A DNA stretch of 64,000 nucleotides from Bradyrhizobium sp. MOS002 (lineage in GTDB: Bacteria > Pseudomonadota > Alphaproteobacteria > Rhizobiales > Xanthobacteraceae). The translations under genes and the position numbers were made by a program. Below the pieces are notes generated by a model, which worked only from the letters and a program-made list of their open reading frames with translations, was not told the origin of the DNA and searched no databases. The number at the start of each line of letters is the position of its first letter. Position 1 is the stretch's first letter. The stretch is taken from contig NZ_PYFX01000002.1 in NCBI RefSeq assembly GCF_003020115.1, positions 558,001 to 622,000 on the forward strand, written 5' to 3'. Positions 47,438 to 55,381 of this stretch are shown here, piece after piece.

Positions 47438-48436
47438 ATGATTACGCGACGGAATTTTACAGCGGGCACAGCGACGCTGCTCGCAGCCGGCCACATCTCG
47501 ACCCGCGCGCGGGCGGCGACGGTGAGCTGGGACATGTCGACGGTATGGCCCGACGGCAATTTCCACACCCAGAACGCGTTTGCATTCGCGGAGGAGGTGA
47601 AGAAGCAGAGCGGCGGCTCGGTCGCGATCACCGTGAAGGCCGGTGGCCAGCTCGGCTTCAAGGGCCCCGAGCATCTTCGCGCCGTGCGCGACGGCCTGGT
47701 GCCGCTCGCCGACGTCCTCAACATCCAGCAGGTCGGCGACGAGCCCTTCATGGGCGTCGAAAGCATTCCCTTTCTCTGCGGCTCCATGGATGAATTGAAG
47801 GTGCTGCACAAATATGTGCGGCCCGAATACGAGAAGGTCGCCGCGCGCAACAACCAGAAGATCCTCTACATCGTGCCGTGGCCGACGCAATATCTGCACC
47901 TCAAGGTCAAGGTCGCCGATGTCGACGGGTTGAAGAACATCAAGATCCGCGTGCCGGACAAGAACGCCGTCGACATGCTGGCCGTGGTCGGCATGGCGCC
48001 GGTGATGATTCCCTGGGGCGAGACCATCCCGGCGCTGGCTTCGGGCGCAGTCTCCGGCGTGTCCACCTCGGCGGTGTCGGGCGTCGACGGAAAATTCTGG
48101 GAATTCCTGAAATACATCTACCCGACCAACCACGTCTGGTCGTCGCAGATGCTCACCGTCAATCTCGATTCCTGGAAGGCACTGAGCGCCGATCAGCAAC
48201 AGCTCGTCGCCGGCATTGCCGCGAAGATGGAGCCGGGCTTCTGGGCGAATTCGCTCAAGGCGGACGTCGACAGCCTCAACCGGCTCAAGGAAGGCGGCAT
48301 GGAAGTGGTGCCGGTCTCGGAGGCCATGATCACCGACATTCGCGCCAAGACCGCGCCCCAGCTCGACGCTTTCGTCAAGCGCGTGCCGGCGGCCGACAAG
48401 CCGGTGCGGGCCTATCTCGCCGAAATGAAGCGCTGA
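47438..48436 (+). CDS. TRAP transporter substrate-binding protein DctP
   Basis: This 332-aa periplasmic protein has a Tat-like signal (MITRRNFTAGTATLLAAG) and the DctP-type mature domain (PFMGVESIPFLCGSMDE; YIVPWPTQYLHLKVKV, then KIRVPDKNAVDM near the ligand-carboxylate-binding Arg). The start ATG 47438 has a strong ribosome site (acggaggggctcc). It is the first of three TRAP genes after hyuAB and delivers a carboxylate-type ligand to the DctQM permease. Confidence 0.9.
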   Translation: MITRRNFTAGTATLLAAGHISTRARAATVSWDMSTVWPDGNFHTQNAFAFAEEVKKQSGGSVAITVKAGGQLGFKGPEHLRAVRDGLVPLADVLNIQQVGDEPFMGVESIPFLCGSMDELKVLHKYVRPEYEKVAARNNQKILYIVPWPTQYLHLKVKVADVDGLKNIKIRVPDKNAVDMLAVVGMAPVMIPWGETIPALASGAVSGVSTSAVSGVDGKFWEFLKYIYPTNHVWSSQMLTVNLDSWKALSADQQQLVAGIAAKMEPGFWANSLKADVDSLNRLKEGGMEVVPVSEAMITDIRAKTAPQLDAFVKRVPAADKPVRAYLAEMKR

Positions 48437-48447
48437 GGGATTTTGCG

Positions 48448-49041
48448 GTGGCGGATGTCTTGCCTGCGTCGTCCCCAAGTCTCAACGCAGCGGCGCCGGC
48501 GCCGCTGCGCATCCTGCTCGACGGTATCGACCGTCTTGGCCGGCTGGACGGCTGGATCGGCGGCGGCTGCCTCTTGATGCTGACGCTGCTGATGCTGTGC
48601 GAGGTCGCAACGCGCTTCCTCTCGAACTTCCTGCCGTTCTTTCCGCCCACGATCTCGATCGCGTGGGAGTATTCCTCCTATTTGATGGCGGCGTCCTTCA
48701 CCTTCGGCGCTGCCATGACCCTGCGCGTCGGTGGCCACATCCGTGTCGTGCTGCTGCTCAAGAATGTGCCGCCGCCGGTGCAGCGTGCGATGGAGGTGCT
48801 TGCCGCGTCGGCGGGCTTCCTCTTCATGGCATTCCTGTCTTCATCCATGGCGAAGTTCGCCTGGGGCGCCTTCATCCGCGGCCAGGTCTCGACATCGAGC
48901 GACACGCCGCTGTGGTTTCCGCAGGCGGTCGTCACTTTCGGCATGGTGCTGCTCACGCTGCAGTTCCTGGCGCGTGCGATTCAAGCAGCGCTCGGTCTGC
49001 CGCTGGAAGACCACCGCATGAAGGCCTCCCCCGTCGAATGA
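48448..49041 (+). CDS. TRAP transporter small permease DctQ
   Basis: This 197-aa membrane protein has four predicted helices and the family pattern WEYSSYLMAASFTFGAAMTLR (middle of the protein) and LWFPQAVVTFGMVLLTLQF. It starts at GTG 48448 behind gaggga; no ATG in this frame precedes the first helix. It lies between DctP and DctM and forms the small subunit of the transporter. Confidence 0.88.
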   Translation: MADVLPASSPSLNAAAPAPLRILLDGIDRLGRLDGWIGGGCLLMLTLLMLCEVATRFLSNFLPFFPPTISIAWEYSSYLMAASFTFGAAMTLRVGGHIRVVLLLKNVPPPVQRAMEVLAASAGFLFMAFLSSSMAKFAWGAFIRGQVSTSSDTPLWFPQAVVTFGMVLLTLQFLARAIQAALGLPLEDHRMKASPVE

Positions 49042-49075
49042 CCGCACTCCCGCCCGCTACCGGATACAGGATTCC

Positions 49076-50380
49076 ATGACCATCGAAGTCGTCGCCTTGT
49101 TCGTGATCCTGTTCGCGCTCCTGGCGGGAGGCTTGTGGATCGGCCTGACGCTCGCGCTCACCGCAACGCTCCTGCTCGCGATGTTTCGCTCGATCCCGCT
49201 CGACAAGCTGTTGCCGCAGTATGCCTGGAACATCCTGACCACGCAGGAGCTCCTCGCGCTGCCGCTGTTCATCCTGATGGGCGAGCTGTTGTTCCGAACC
49301 CGGCTGTCGCGCTCACTGTTCCAGGGACTCGCGCCCTGGGCGGGACTTCTGCCGGGCCGCCTTCTGCATGTGAACGTGATCGGCTGCACCATCTTCGCGG
49401 CAATCTCCGGCTCGTCGGCGGCGACGACGCAGGTGATCGGCCGCATGTCGCTCAACGAGCTGCTGCGCCGCGGCTATTCCCGCGATATCGCGATCGGTTC
49501 GCTCGCCGGCGCCGGCACGCTCGGCTTCCTGATCCCGCCGTCCAACATCATGATCATCTACGGCGTGCTGGGCGACGTTTCCATTCTCAAGCTCTTTACG
49601 GCCGGCGTGCTGCCCGGCCTGCTGCTGGCCGCCACCTTCATGGGCTGGGTGATGCTGCACACGACCCTCAACCCGAGCATGGTGCCGGAGACGGAAGCCA
49701 AACTCTCGCAAGTGCCGTGGGGCGAACGCTTCGCCGCGCTGAAGGACCTCGCGCCGGCGCTGTTCCTGATCGCCTGCGTGCTCGGCTCGATGTATGGCGG
49801 GCTGGCGACGCCGTCGGAGGCCGCCGCGGTCGGCGTGCTCGGCGCGGCGCTGGTCGCCTGGGCGCAGGGCTCGATGTCGCAGCAGGTGATCCGCGACGTG
49901 CTGATCGGCTCGGTCGTGACCTGCTCGATGATCGCGCTGATCGTGCTCGGCGCCTCGATCCTCGGCAACGCCGCGGCCTTCCTGGGCATCCCGCAGGCCG
50001 TCGCCGCCTTCGTGAAGGGGCTCGGCCTGTCGCCCTTCATGCTGATCGTGGCGCTGATCATCTTCTATCTGATTCTCGGCTGCTTCCTCGACGGCTTCTC
50101 GATGATCGTGATGACGCTGCCGATCGTGCTGCCGATCGTGAAGGGCGCGGGCTTCGACGAGATCTGGTTCGGCATCTTCCTCGTGCTCGCGGTCGAGATG
50201 GCCCAGATCACCCCGCCGGTCGGCTTCAACCTGTTCGTGATCCAGGGCCTGACCGACGACGGCCTCGGCTACATCGCGCGCGTCACGATGCCGTACCTGC
50301 TCATCATGGTGGGCTTCGTGTTGCTGCTGACGCTCTGGCCCGGCATCGTCACGATCCTGCCGAGGGTGCTGTACGGGTAA
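49076..50380 (+). CDS. TRAP transporter large permease DctM
   Basis: This 434-aa integral membrane protein of about 12 helices is the sodium-driven transport channel. Family segments are FAAISGSSAATTQVIGRM, SLAGAGTLGFLIPPSNIMI, GGLATPSEAAAVGVLGA and AQITPPVGFNLFVIQGL. ATG 49076 is 34 bp after DctQ. It completes the hyuAB-dctPQM unit. Confidence 0.92.
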   Translation: MTIEVVALFVILFALLAGGLWIGLTLALTATLLLAMFRSIPLDKLLPQYAWNILTTQELLALPLFILMGELLFRTRLSRSLFQGLAPWAGLLPGRLLHVNVIGCTIFAAISGSSAATTQVIGRMSLNELLRRGYSRDIAIGSLAGAGTLGFLIPPSNIMIIYGVLGDVSILKLFTAGVLPGLLLAATFMGWVMLHTTLNPSMVPETEAKLSQVPWGERFAALKDLAPALFLIACVLGSMYGGLATPSEAAAVGVLGAALVAWAQGSMSQQVIRDVLIGSVVTCSMIALIVLGASILGNAAAFLGIPQAVAAFVKGLGLSPFMLIVALIIFYLILGCFLDGFSMIVMTLPIVLPIVKGAGFDEIWFGIFLVLAVEMAQITPPVGFNLFVIQGLTDDGLGYIARVTMPYLLIMVGFVLLLTLWPGIVTILPRVLYG

Positions 50381-50735
50381 ATCCTTCCTCGGGCCTTGGC
50401 GCTATCGCGTCCGCCCGCAGCAGTCTGAAACTGCAAGGCCAAACGAACCGGACAGCGAGGCTGACGTTTGCAATCGCGCCGCGCGTCAAATTCGCGCCGT
50501 GCGCGTGTTCCATCTTTGCGCCTCCTCGTCATCCGGCGTACGCTGCCGGAGCGAGGATAAGCGCAACTGCAACCAGTCCAGAGACGTAGCACCTTTTGGC
50601 GATGTCCGCCGAGAGAGATCGAGAGCCGTTGGGCTCGTATGCGATGGAGAAGGCCGACAGAGAGCGGACTGCAGCATCCCTCGCGGTGGCGTCTATGAGA
50701 CGCACGTTAAACAAACATAAAAGCGGGAGGAATGG
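50381..50735. other. Intergenic region upstream of PQQ dehydrogenase
   Basis: This 355-base gap must hold the promoter of the quinoprotein operon. A purine-rich ribosome site (agcgggagga) precedes ATG 50736. A weak minus-strand ORF (50529-50714) is not credible as a gene. No conserved operator was recognised. Confidence 0.5.
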
Positions 50736-52454
50736 ATGAAGAAGCGTTGGTGTAAGTCTGGTCTACCTCTTGTTGCCGGCGCGACGCTGATGGTGTCGTC
50801 GGCCTTTGCCCAGTCCGTGGATACTGCGCGGATCGAGAACGGCGGTCAGAACGATTGGCTGACCTACCACGGTTCATACAAATCCTATCACTACAGCCCG
50901 CTGGCGCAGATCAATGCAAACAACGTCGGCAATCTGAACGTTGCCTGGACCCATATTCCAGGACGCTCGACCCGCGGCCTGCAGTCGATGCCGCTCGCGG
51001 CGGATGGCGTGCTCTATTACTCGGGTTCTTACAGCCGGGTCTTTGCGCTCAACGGCGCGACAGGCGAGGTGATCTGGTCCCATTTTCCGGAGCTGGACGA
51101 GGCCCTGATCTCCCGTCAGACCCATTCCCCCTACAATCGCGGCGTAGCGCTCGGCGAGGGCAAGGTTTTCGTCGGCACCATGGATGGCAGGGTTCTTGGC
51201 CTGGATATGAAGTCGGGGAAGGTCCTCTGGGAAACCAGGCTGATCGACTCGCAGAAGCTCACGGTCGGTTTCACCGGTGCACCGCTTTACGCGAAGGGCA
51301 CGGTGGTCATCGGAGCGCAAGGCGGTGAATGGCCGGGCCGCGGCCCGATCTTCGGCCTGGATGCCACCACCGGGAAGAAGAAGTGGGAGTTCTTGACCGT
51401 CGCCGGCACCGACGAGGCCATGAAGACGTGGGGAAACGATTCCTGGCGCACGGGCGGGGGCGGTGGCTGGATGCCGGGCACTTACGATTCCGAGACCAAC
51501 ACGATCCTGTGGGGCACCGCAAACCCGGCGCCGCTCTACGATTGGTCGGGCGCCGATTACAAGACGCAAGGCGCGCGTCCCGGCGACAATCTCTACACGA
51601 GTTCGGTGATCGGTCTCGACGTCGATACCGGCAGGCTCAAATTCCATCATCAGGAGTTGCCGCACGACGCCTGGGATTTCGACAGCGCGGTCGGCGAGTT
51701 TGTGATGCTCGAACGCGACGGTCAGAAGTTCGTGGTTCACCCGAACAAGGGCGGTTTCGTCTTCGTCTATGACCGCAATCTCGCCGTGAAGAATGTCTGG
51801 CGGCTCGTTGAGAACATCAATTTCGTCAAGGATATCGATCCCAAGACGGGTGCCTTGATCGGCCGCCGCGACTTCACGGCCGGGAAGGTCACCGAACCGC
51901 CGCTGTGCCCCTTCATTGGTGGCGGCATCAGCTGGAACGCCGGGTCCTACAACCCGAAGACCGGCCTGTACTACAAGATCGGCCAGGAATGGTGCATGAC
52001 GCTCGACGTCCAGAAGACGACGCCGGTCACAGCGCCCCAAGTCCAGCTCAACATCGGCGCCGATTTCAAGATGGTACCCCCTCCGGGCGGAGAGATTTAT
52101 GGACATCTCGACGCGCGCGACCCCATCACCGGCGCCAAGAAGTGGGAGGTTCGCTATCCTGAGCCGCCGCTTGGAAGCGTGCTGTCGACTGCGGGCAATC
52201 TCGTATTCGTGCCCGACTCCCGCGGCATCCTTCATGCCTACGATGCCGAAACCGGGGCTGAGCTATGGAGTCACAACAACGGCACCGGCCATCAGGGCGG
52301 CATCGTCAGCTATTTCGTCAATGGCAAGCAGTACATTGCCGTAGTCGCTGGCTTTGGCGGCATGCTGGCGGACGAATACGCGCCAAACTTCGGCGGCGCC
52401 TACAAGAGCATGCCGCGTGATGACGGGGCGCTCGTCGTCTTCAGCTTGAAATAA
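50736..52454 (+). CDS. PQQ-dependent alcohol dehydrogenase, lanthanide-type
   Basis: This 572-aa periplasmic quinoprotein (eight-bladed propeller) has a signal peptide ending AFA-QS. Tryptophan-docking repeats recur, such as GRVLGLDMKSGKVLW and LHAYDAETGAELW. Metal/PQQ ligands are Glu198 (GGEWPGRG), Asn263 (TANPAP) and the catalytic Asp314. Position 316 is also Asp (WDFDS), the extra ligand that marks lanthanide-dependent XoxF/ExaF enzymes; calcium MxaF types have Ala there. The vicinal Cys-Cys pair expected near residues 120-135 is missing (ISRQTHSPYNRG), unusual for methanol-dehydrogenase-like members. It oxidises an alcohol, passing electrons to cytochrome c encoded next. Confidence 0.88.
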   Translation: MKKRWCKSGLPLVAGATLMVSSAFAQSVDTARIENGGQNDWLTYHGSYKSYHYSPLAQINANNVGNLNVAWTHIPGRSTRGLQSMPLAADGVLYYSGSYSRVFALNGATGEVIWSHFPELDEALISRQTHSPYNRGVALGEGKVFVGTMDGRVLGLDMKSGKVLWETRLIDSQKLTVGFTGAPLYAKGTVVIGAQGGEWPGRGPIFGLDATTGKKKWEFLTVAGTDEAMKTWGNDSWRTGGGGGWMPGTYDSETNTILWGTANPAPLYDWSGADYKTQGARPGDNLYTSSVIGLDVDTGRLKFHHQELPHDAWDFDSAVGEFVMLERDGQKFVVHPNKGGFVFVYDRNLAVKNVWRLVENINFVKDIDPKTGALIGRRDFTAGKVTEPPLCPFIGGGISWNAGSYNPKTGLYYKIGQEWCMTLDVQKTTPVTAPQVQLNIGADFKMVPPPGGEIYGHLDARDPITGAKKWEVRYPEPPLGSVLSTAGNLVFVPDSRGILHAYDAETGAELWSHNNGTGHQGGIVSYFVNGKQYIAVVAGFGGMLADEYAPNFGGAYKSMPRDDGALVVFSLK

Positions 52455-52556
52455 ACAATGGCAGATTGCCGGGGAGCAGGCGCAAGCTTGCTTCCCGTGC
52501 ATTGGAATTCCGGGTGTGCTTCAGGACTCGTGCTTCGGGACGTGGCGCTTCAGGAT

Positions 52557-52922
52557 ATGGAGCTGGATACCTTGAACTTGCATTTTAAGAAGATCACCGC
52601 GCTGCTATCGGCGGTGCTGGGCGCCTCGTCGCTGTATGCCGCACCGGTTCTGGCGCAGTCTGCCACTCCCGCACCCGACAACGGGACATTCGACGTCGAG
52701 CAGTTATTCGCAGGGACTTGCGGCTTTTGTCACTCTGCTGGCGGTCGGGCCGCCGGCAAGGGACCGCAGCTGATGAATTCGCCGCGCGACGACGACTATC
52801 TGCACAGCCGCATCAAGAACGGCAAGTCTGGTGCGATGCCGGCATTCGGCGGGGCCTTCACTGACGCGCAGATCGACCAGATCGTCAAATATATCCGCGC
52901 CCTGAAGCCGCGCGAGGGCTGA
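52557..52922 (+). CDS. Cytochrome c (XoxG-like electron acceptor)
   Basis: This 121-aa periplasmic cytochrome c has a signal peptide (ITALLSAVLGASSLYAAPVLA), the haem motif CGFCH (Cys55, Cys58, His59) and a likely axial Met94 (SGAMPAF). It most likely accepts electrons from the PQQ dehydrogenase 102 bp upstream. The start ATG 52557 (MELDTLNLHF) is taken because it directly precedes the signal sequence; the frame is open further upstream without a better start. Confidence 0.86.
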   Translation: MELDTLNLHFKKITALLSAVLGASSLYAAPVLAQSATPAPDNGTFDVEQLFAGTCGFCHSAGGRAAGKGPQLMNSPRDDDYLHSRIKNGKSGAMPAFGGAFTDAQIDQIVKYIRALKPREG

Positions 52923-52954
52923 ATGACCAACCGATGTCGATACGAGAACGCGGA

Positions 52955-53722
52955 ATGAAGGCAGTTCTCCCGCTTGTGGTCAGCGCCGTGATCGGATTGC
53001 TGAATCCTGCGCAAGGGCGGACCCTGGACGCGATCCGCGCGTCCGGCGTGCTTGGATTATGCGCCCATCCGAACTCGCTTCCGTTCGCAAGCAAGGCGGC
53101 CGATCCTCCCGGCTTTCAGATCGAATTGGGCGAGGCGCTGGCTCACGAGCTCGGCGTCTCGCTGCGTCTCGACTGGATCATCACCCAGTACCAGATGCGG
53201 AGCGCCGGATGCGACATTGTTTTGGACGTCATCGCCGACCGCGAAGCGCAGGGTGAGACCCGCTTGAGATTCTCAAAACCGTATTATCGCACAGGCGTCG
53301 CGCTCGCCGTCCCTTCATCCAGCGCGCTGGCCTCGTTCCAGAGCCTCAACGAGCATACCAAGGTCGGGGTGCAGGTCGGATCCGTCGCTGCCATGATCAT
53401 CAGTCAACGGCACGTACCGACGTCGACTTTCGGCTTCGAGAGCGACAGCCTCGATGCCTTGTCAAACCATGAGATCGATGCCGCGGCGGTCACCCCCACC
53501 GCGGCGAGTTATTTCAATCTGACGCATCCGGACAAGGCATTTCGTATCCTCGATCGCGACGAGTCCGTAGCCGATCTCAACTGGAACGTCGCGGTCGGCA
53601 TGGTCCGTCCGGATGATGCATTGCGCGACACCATCGATGGAGCGGTTGAACGGCTGCGAAGCGAAGGCAGGATCGATCGGATATACGGCCGCTACGGGGT
53701 CGTACTGCAGATGCCGAAATAG
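52955..53722 (+). CDS. XoxJ/MxaJ-like periplasmic binding protein
   Basis: This 255-aa SBP-3-fold protein has a signal sequence (MKAVLPLVVSAVIGLLNP). It includes GLCAHPNSLPFASKAADPPGFQIELGEAL (first part of lobe 1), GCDIVLDVIADREAQG and RFSKPYYRTGVALAVP. Proteins of this type accompany methanol-dehydrogenase genes (MxaJ/XoxJ) and are thought to help assemble or activate the enzyme rather than transport solutes. ATG 52955 gives a clean signal; ATG 52934 is in frame. No transporter gene is nearby, supporting the accessory role. Confidence 0.82.
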   Translation: MKAVLPLVVSAVIGLLNPAQGRTLDAIRASGVLGLCAHPNSLPFASKAADPPGFQIELGEALAHELGVSLRLDWIITQYQMRSAGCDIVLDVIADREAQGETRLRFSKPYYRTGVALAVPSSSALASFQSLNEHTKVGVQVGSVAAMIISQRHVPTSTFGFESDSLDALSNHEIDAAAVTPTAASYFNLTHPDKAFRILDRDESVADLNWNVAVGMVRPDDALRDTIDGAVERLRSEGRIDRIYGRYGVVLQMPK

Positions 53723-53757
53723 CCAATTGTTCCGGGCGCGGTCAGTCGCGCTTTAGC

Positions 53758-53790
53758 CCGTCGTCCCGGCCGCATTGGCCGGAACGACGG
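53758..53790. terminator. Bidirectional hairpin between convergent genes
   Basis: Arms ccgtcgtcccggcc and ggccggaacgacgg (one mismatch) with a five-base loop lie between the ends of the XoxJ-like gene and the GST gene. The sequence resembles the dispersed gtcgtcccggc-type palindromes found elsewhere in the window. Confidence 0.65.
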
Positions 53791-53805
53791 TCGTTTCGAA
53801 TGCCG

Positions 53806-54450
53806 CTACGCCGCGGCCTTCTTCCGCGCCTGCTCGGCCTTGTACAGTTCGAACTCTTCCGCGATCGCCTTGGCGATCGAGGGCCGTTGACGCAGGCGTT
53901 CGTAATAGGCCTTCACGTTCGGCCATTTGGCGAGCTCGATCGGGGGCGTCGCCATGGTCCAGTTGATGACCGTGACGAGATAGGCGTCGGCGACGCTGAA
54001 ATGGTCGAGCAGGAAGTCGCGCCCCTTCAGGTAATTGTCGAGATAGTCGAGCCGCGACAGGTTCTTCTCCAGCGCATAGGCTTTCGTCTCCTGCGGCGCC
54101 TTGCGGTCGAGCACCGGGATGAACAGGCCTTTGTGCAGCTCGGTGCCGATGAAGCAGAGCCATTGATGCAGCCGCGTGCGCTCGATGCCCGCTGCGGCGC
54201 CGAGGCCCGATTGCGGGAAGCGGTCGGCGATATATTGCAGGATCGCGGCGTTCTCGGTCAGCACCACGCCCTCGTCGGTACGCAGCGTCGGCACCAGGCC
54301 GATCGGGTTCACCGTCCGGAAATCAGTGCCGTCGCTCAGCACTTTCTTAGTCGGCGGATCGACTTCGAGATAATTCGCTTCGGCGCCAGCTTCATACAGC
54401 GCGACGCGGGTCGCCATCGAACAGGCGAGCGGCGAGAAATAAAGATCCAT
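53806..54450 (-). CDS. Glutathione S-transferase
   Basis: This 214-aa protein has a thioredoxin-fold N-terminal domain (MDLYFSPLACSMATRVAL, with Ser/Cys near the glutathione site), the Pro of the loop NPIGLVPTL, and DEGVVLTENAAILQYIA for the gamma-Glu site. The alpha-helical C-terminal domain ends in an Ala/Lys-rich tail. The start ATG 54450 is family-like; the ORF upstream is not. It is divergent from a TetR regulator 117 bp away, which probably controls it. Confidence 0.92.
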   Translation of the reverse strand: MDLYFSPLACSMATRVALYEAGAEANYLEVDPPTKKVLSDGTDFRTVNPIGLVPTLRTDEGVVLTENAAILQYIADRFPQSGLGAAAGIERTRLHQWLCFIGTELHKGLFIPVLDRKAPQETKAYALEKNLSRLDYLDNYLKGRDFLLDHFSVADAYLVTVINWTMATPPIELAKWPNVKAYYERLRQRPSIAKAIAEEFELYKAEQARKKAAA

Positions 54451-54567
54451 CTTGAGCCTCCTTGGGCAATTCCTCGATGTGACTTTTGGAGTGTCGCTCA
54501 ACCTGGCCAGATTGATTTTTGTACTGTCTTGCATATTATAGGGGGCGGTCAAGGATTAAATTGCGAG

Positions 54568-55212
54568 ATGGTACAAAAAGAGAAGCCGCCAGCTGCTGCC
54601 AGCGAACCCAAACGCCGCGGCCGTCCGCGCGCCTATGAGCCCGACGTCGCCCTTGGCAAGGCGCTCGACCTGTTCCGCACGCAGGGTTTCGCCGCGACCT
54701 CGCTCGACGATCTCAGCGAAGCCACCGGGATGAATCGCCCGAGCCTCTATGGGGCCTTCGGCGACAAGCGCGAGCTCTACATCAAGAGCTATCAGCGCTA
54801 TCGCGAGGAAGCGCGCGCATCGATGGTGGAGATCTTTCGCCAGGAGATGCCCGTGCGTCGGCGGCTGGAGCGCATCTTCGCCTCCGCGCTGAACATCTAT
54901 CTCTCCGGCGAGACCGGCCCGCGCGGCTGCTTCACCGTGGTCACGGCCGCCTCCGAGGCGGTCGGCGATCCCGACATCCGGGCCATGGTGCTCGATGGCC
55001 TCAACGAGCTCGACAAGGCATTTGCGAGTTGCTTCCGCCGCGCCAAGGAGGAAGGCGAGTTGCCCGACAGCGCCGATCCCGCCGTGCTGGCGCAGCTCGC
55101 TTCAGCAACCGTGCACTCGATCGCCATTCGTTCGCGCGCGCGTGTGTCGCGGAAGGATCTGGAGGCGATCGTGAAGGGCGCGATCGACGTAATGGTGGGG
55201 GCCAGAAACTAG
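54568..55212 (+). CDS. TetR-family transcriptional regulator
   Basis: This 214-aa repressor has an N-terminal basic head (KRRGRPRAYEPDVALGK) and helix-turn-helix (TSLDDLSEATGMNRPSLYGAFGDK), followed by a ligand domain with GPRGCFTVVTAASEAVGD. The text matches the AefR/YcdC-like group. ATG 54568 is chosen. A tttttgtac element at 54516-54524 lies in the divergent GST promoter gap and is mirrored by gtacaaaaa over its own start; this may be an operator pair. Confidence 0.92.
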   Translation: MVQKEKPPAAASEPKRRGRPRAYEPDVALGKALDLFRTQGFAATSLDDLSEATGMNRPSLYGAFGDKRELYIKSYQRYREEARASMVEIFRQEMPVRRRLERIFASALNIYLSGETGPRGCFTVVTAASEAVGDPDIRAMVLDGLNELDKAFASCFRRAKEEGELPDSADPAVLAQLASATVHSIAIRSRARVSRKDLEAIVKGAIDVMVGARN

Positions 55213-55214
55213 GC

Positions 55215-55358
55215 CGTCGTCCTGGACAAGCGCAGCAAAGTGGAGCGTAGATCCAGGACCCGTTACCCCAGCGCGTAGTTTTGCGAAGACCCGTGGCTAC
55301 AGCTTCGTGCCGCAACCTCCTCTTGGGGTAATGGGTCCTGGCTTTCGCCAGGACGACG
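55215..55358. repeat. Long inverted-repeat element
   Basis: Outer arms cgtcgtcctgg and ccaggacgacg, and inner arms ccaggacccgttacccca and tggggtaatgggtcctgg, form a large palindrome between the TetR and chemoreceptor genes. It is convergent with both gene ends and may terminate both. Confidence 0.75.
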
Positions 55359-55381
55359 CCGCGGCGCGATCCCGCGCCGCG

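Noticed and set aside
45590..48478. 962-codon open frame on the minus strand
   Set aside because: It is antisense to hyuB and dctP, rich in Arg/His/Asp and without domains: a shadow of high-GC coding bias.
50529..50714. 61-codon minus-strand ORF in the gap before the PQQ dehydrogenase
   Set aside because: No ribosome site, hydrophobic segment at the wrong end for a signal, and no known family.
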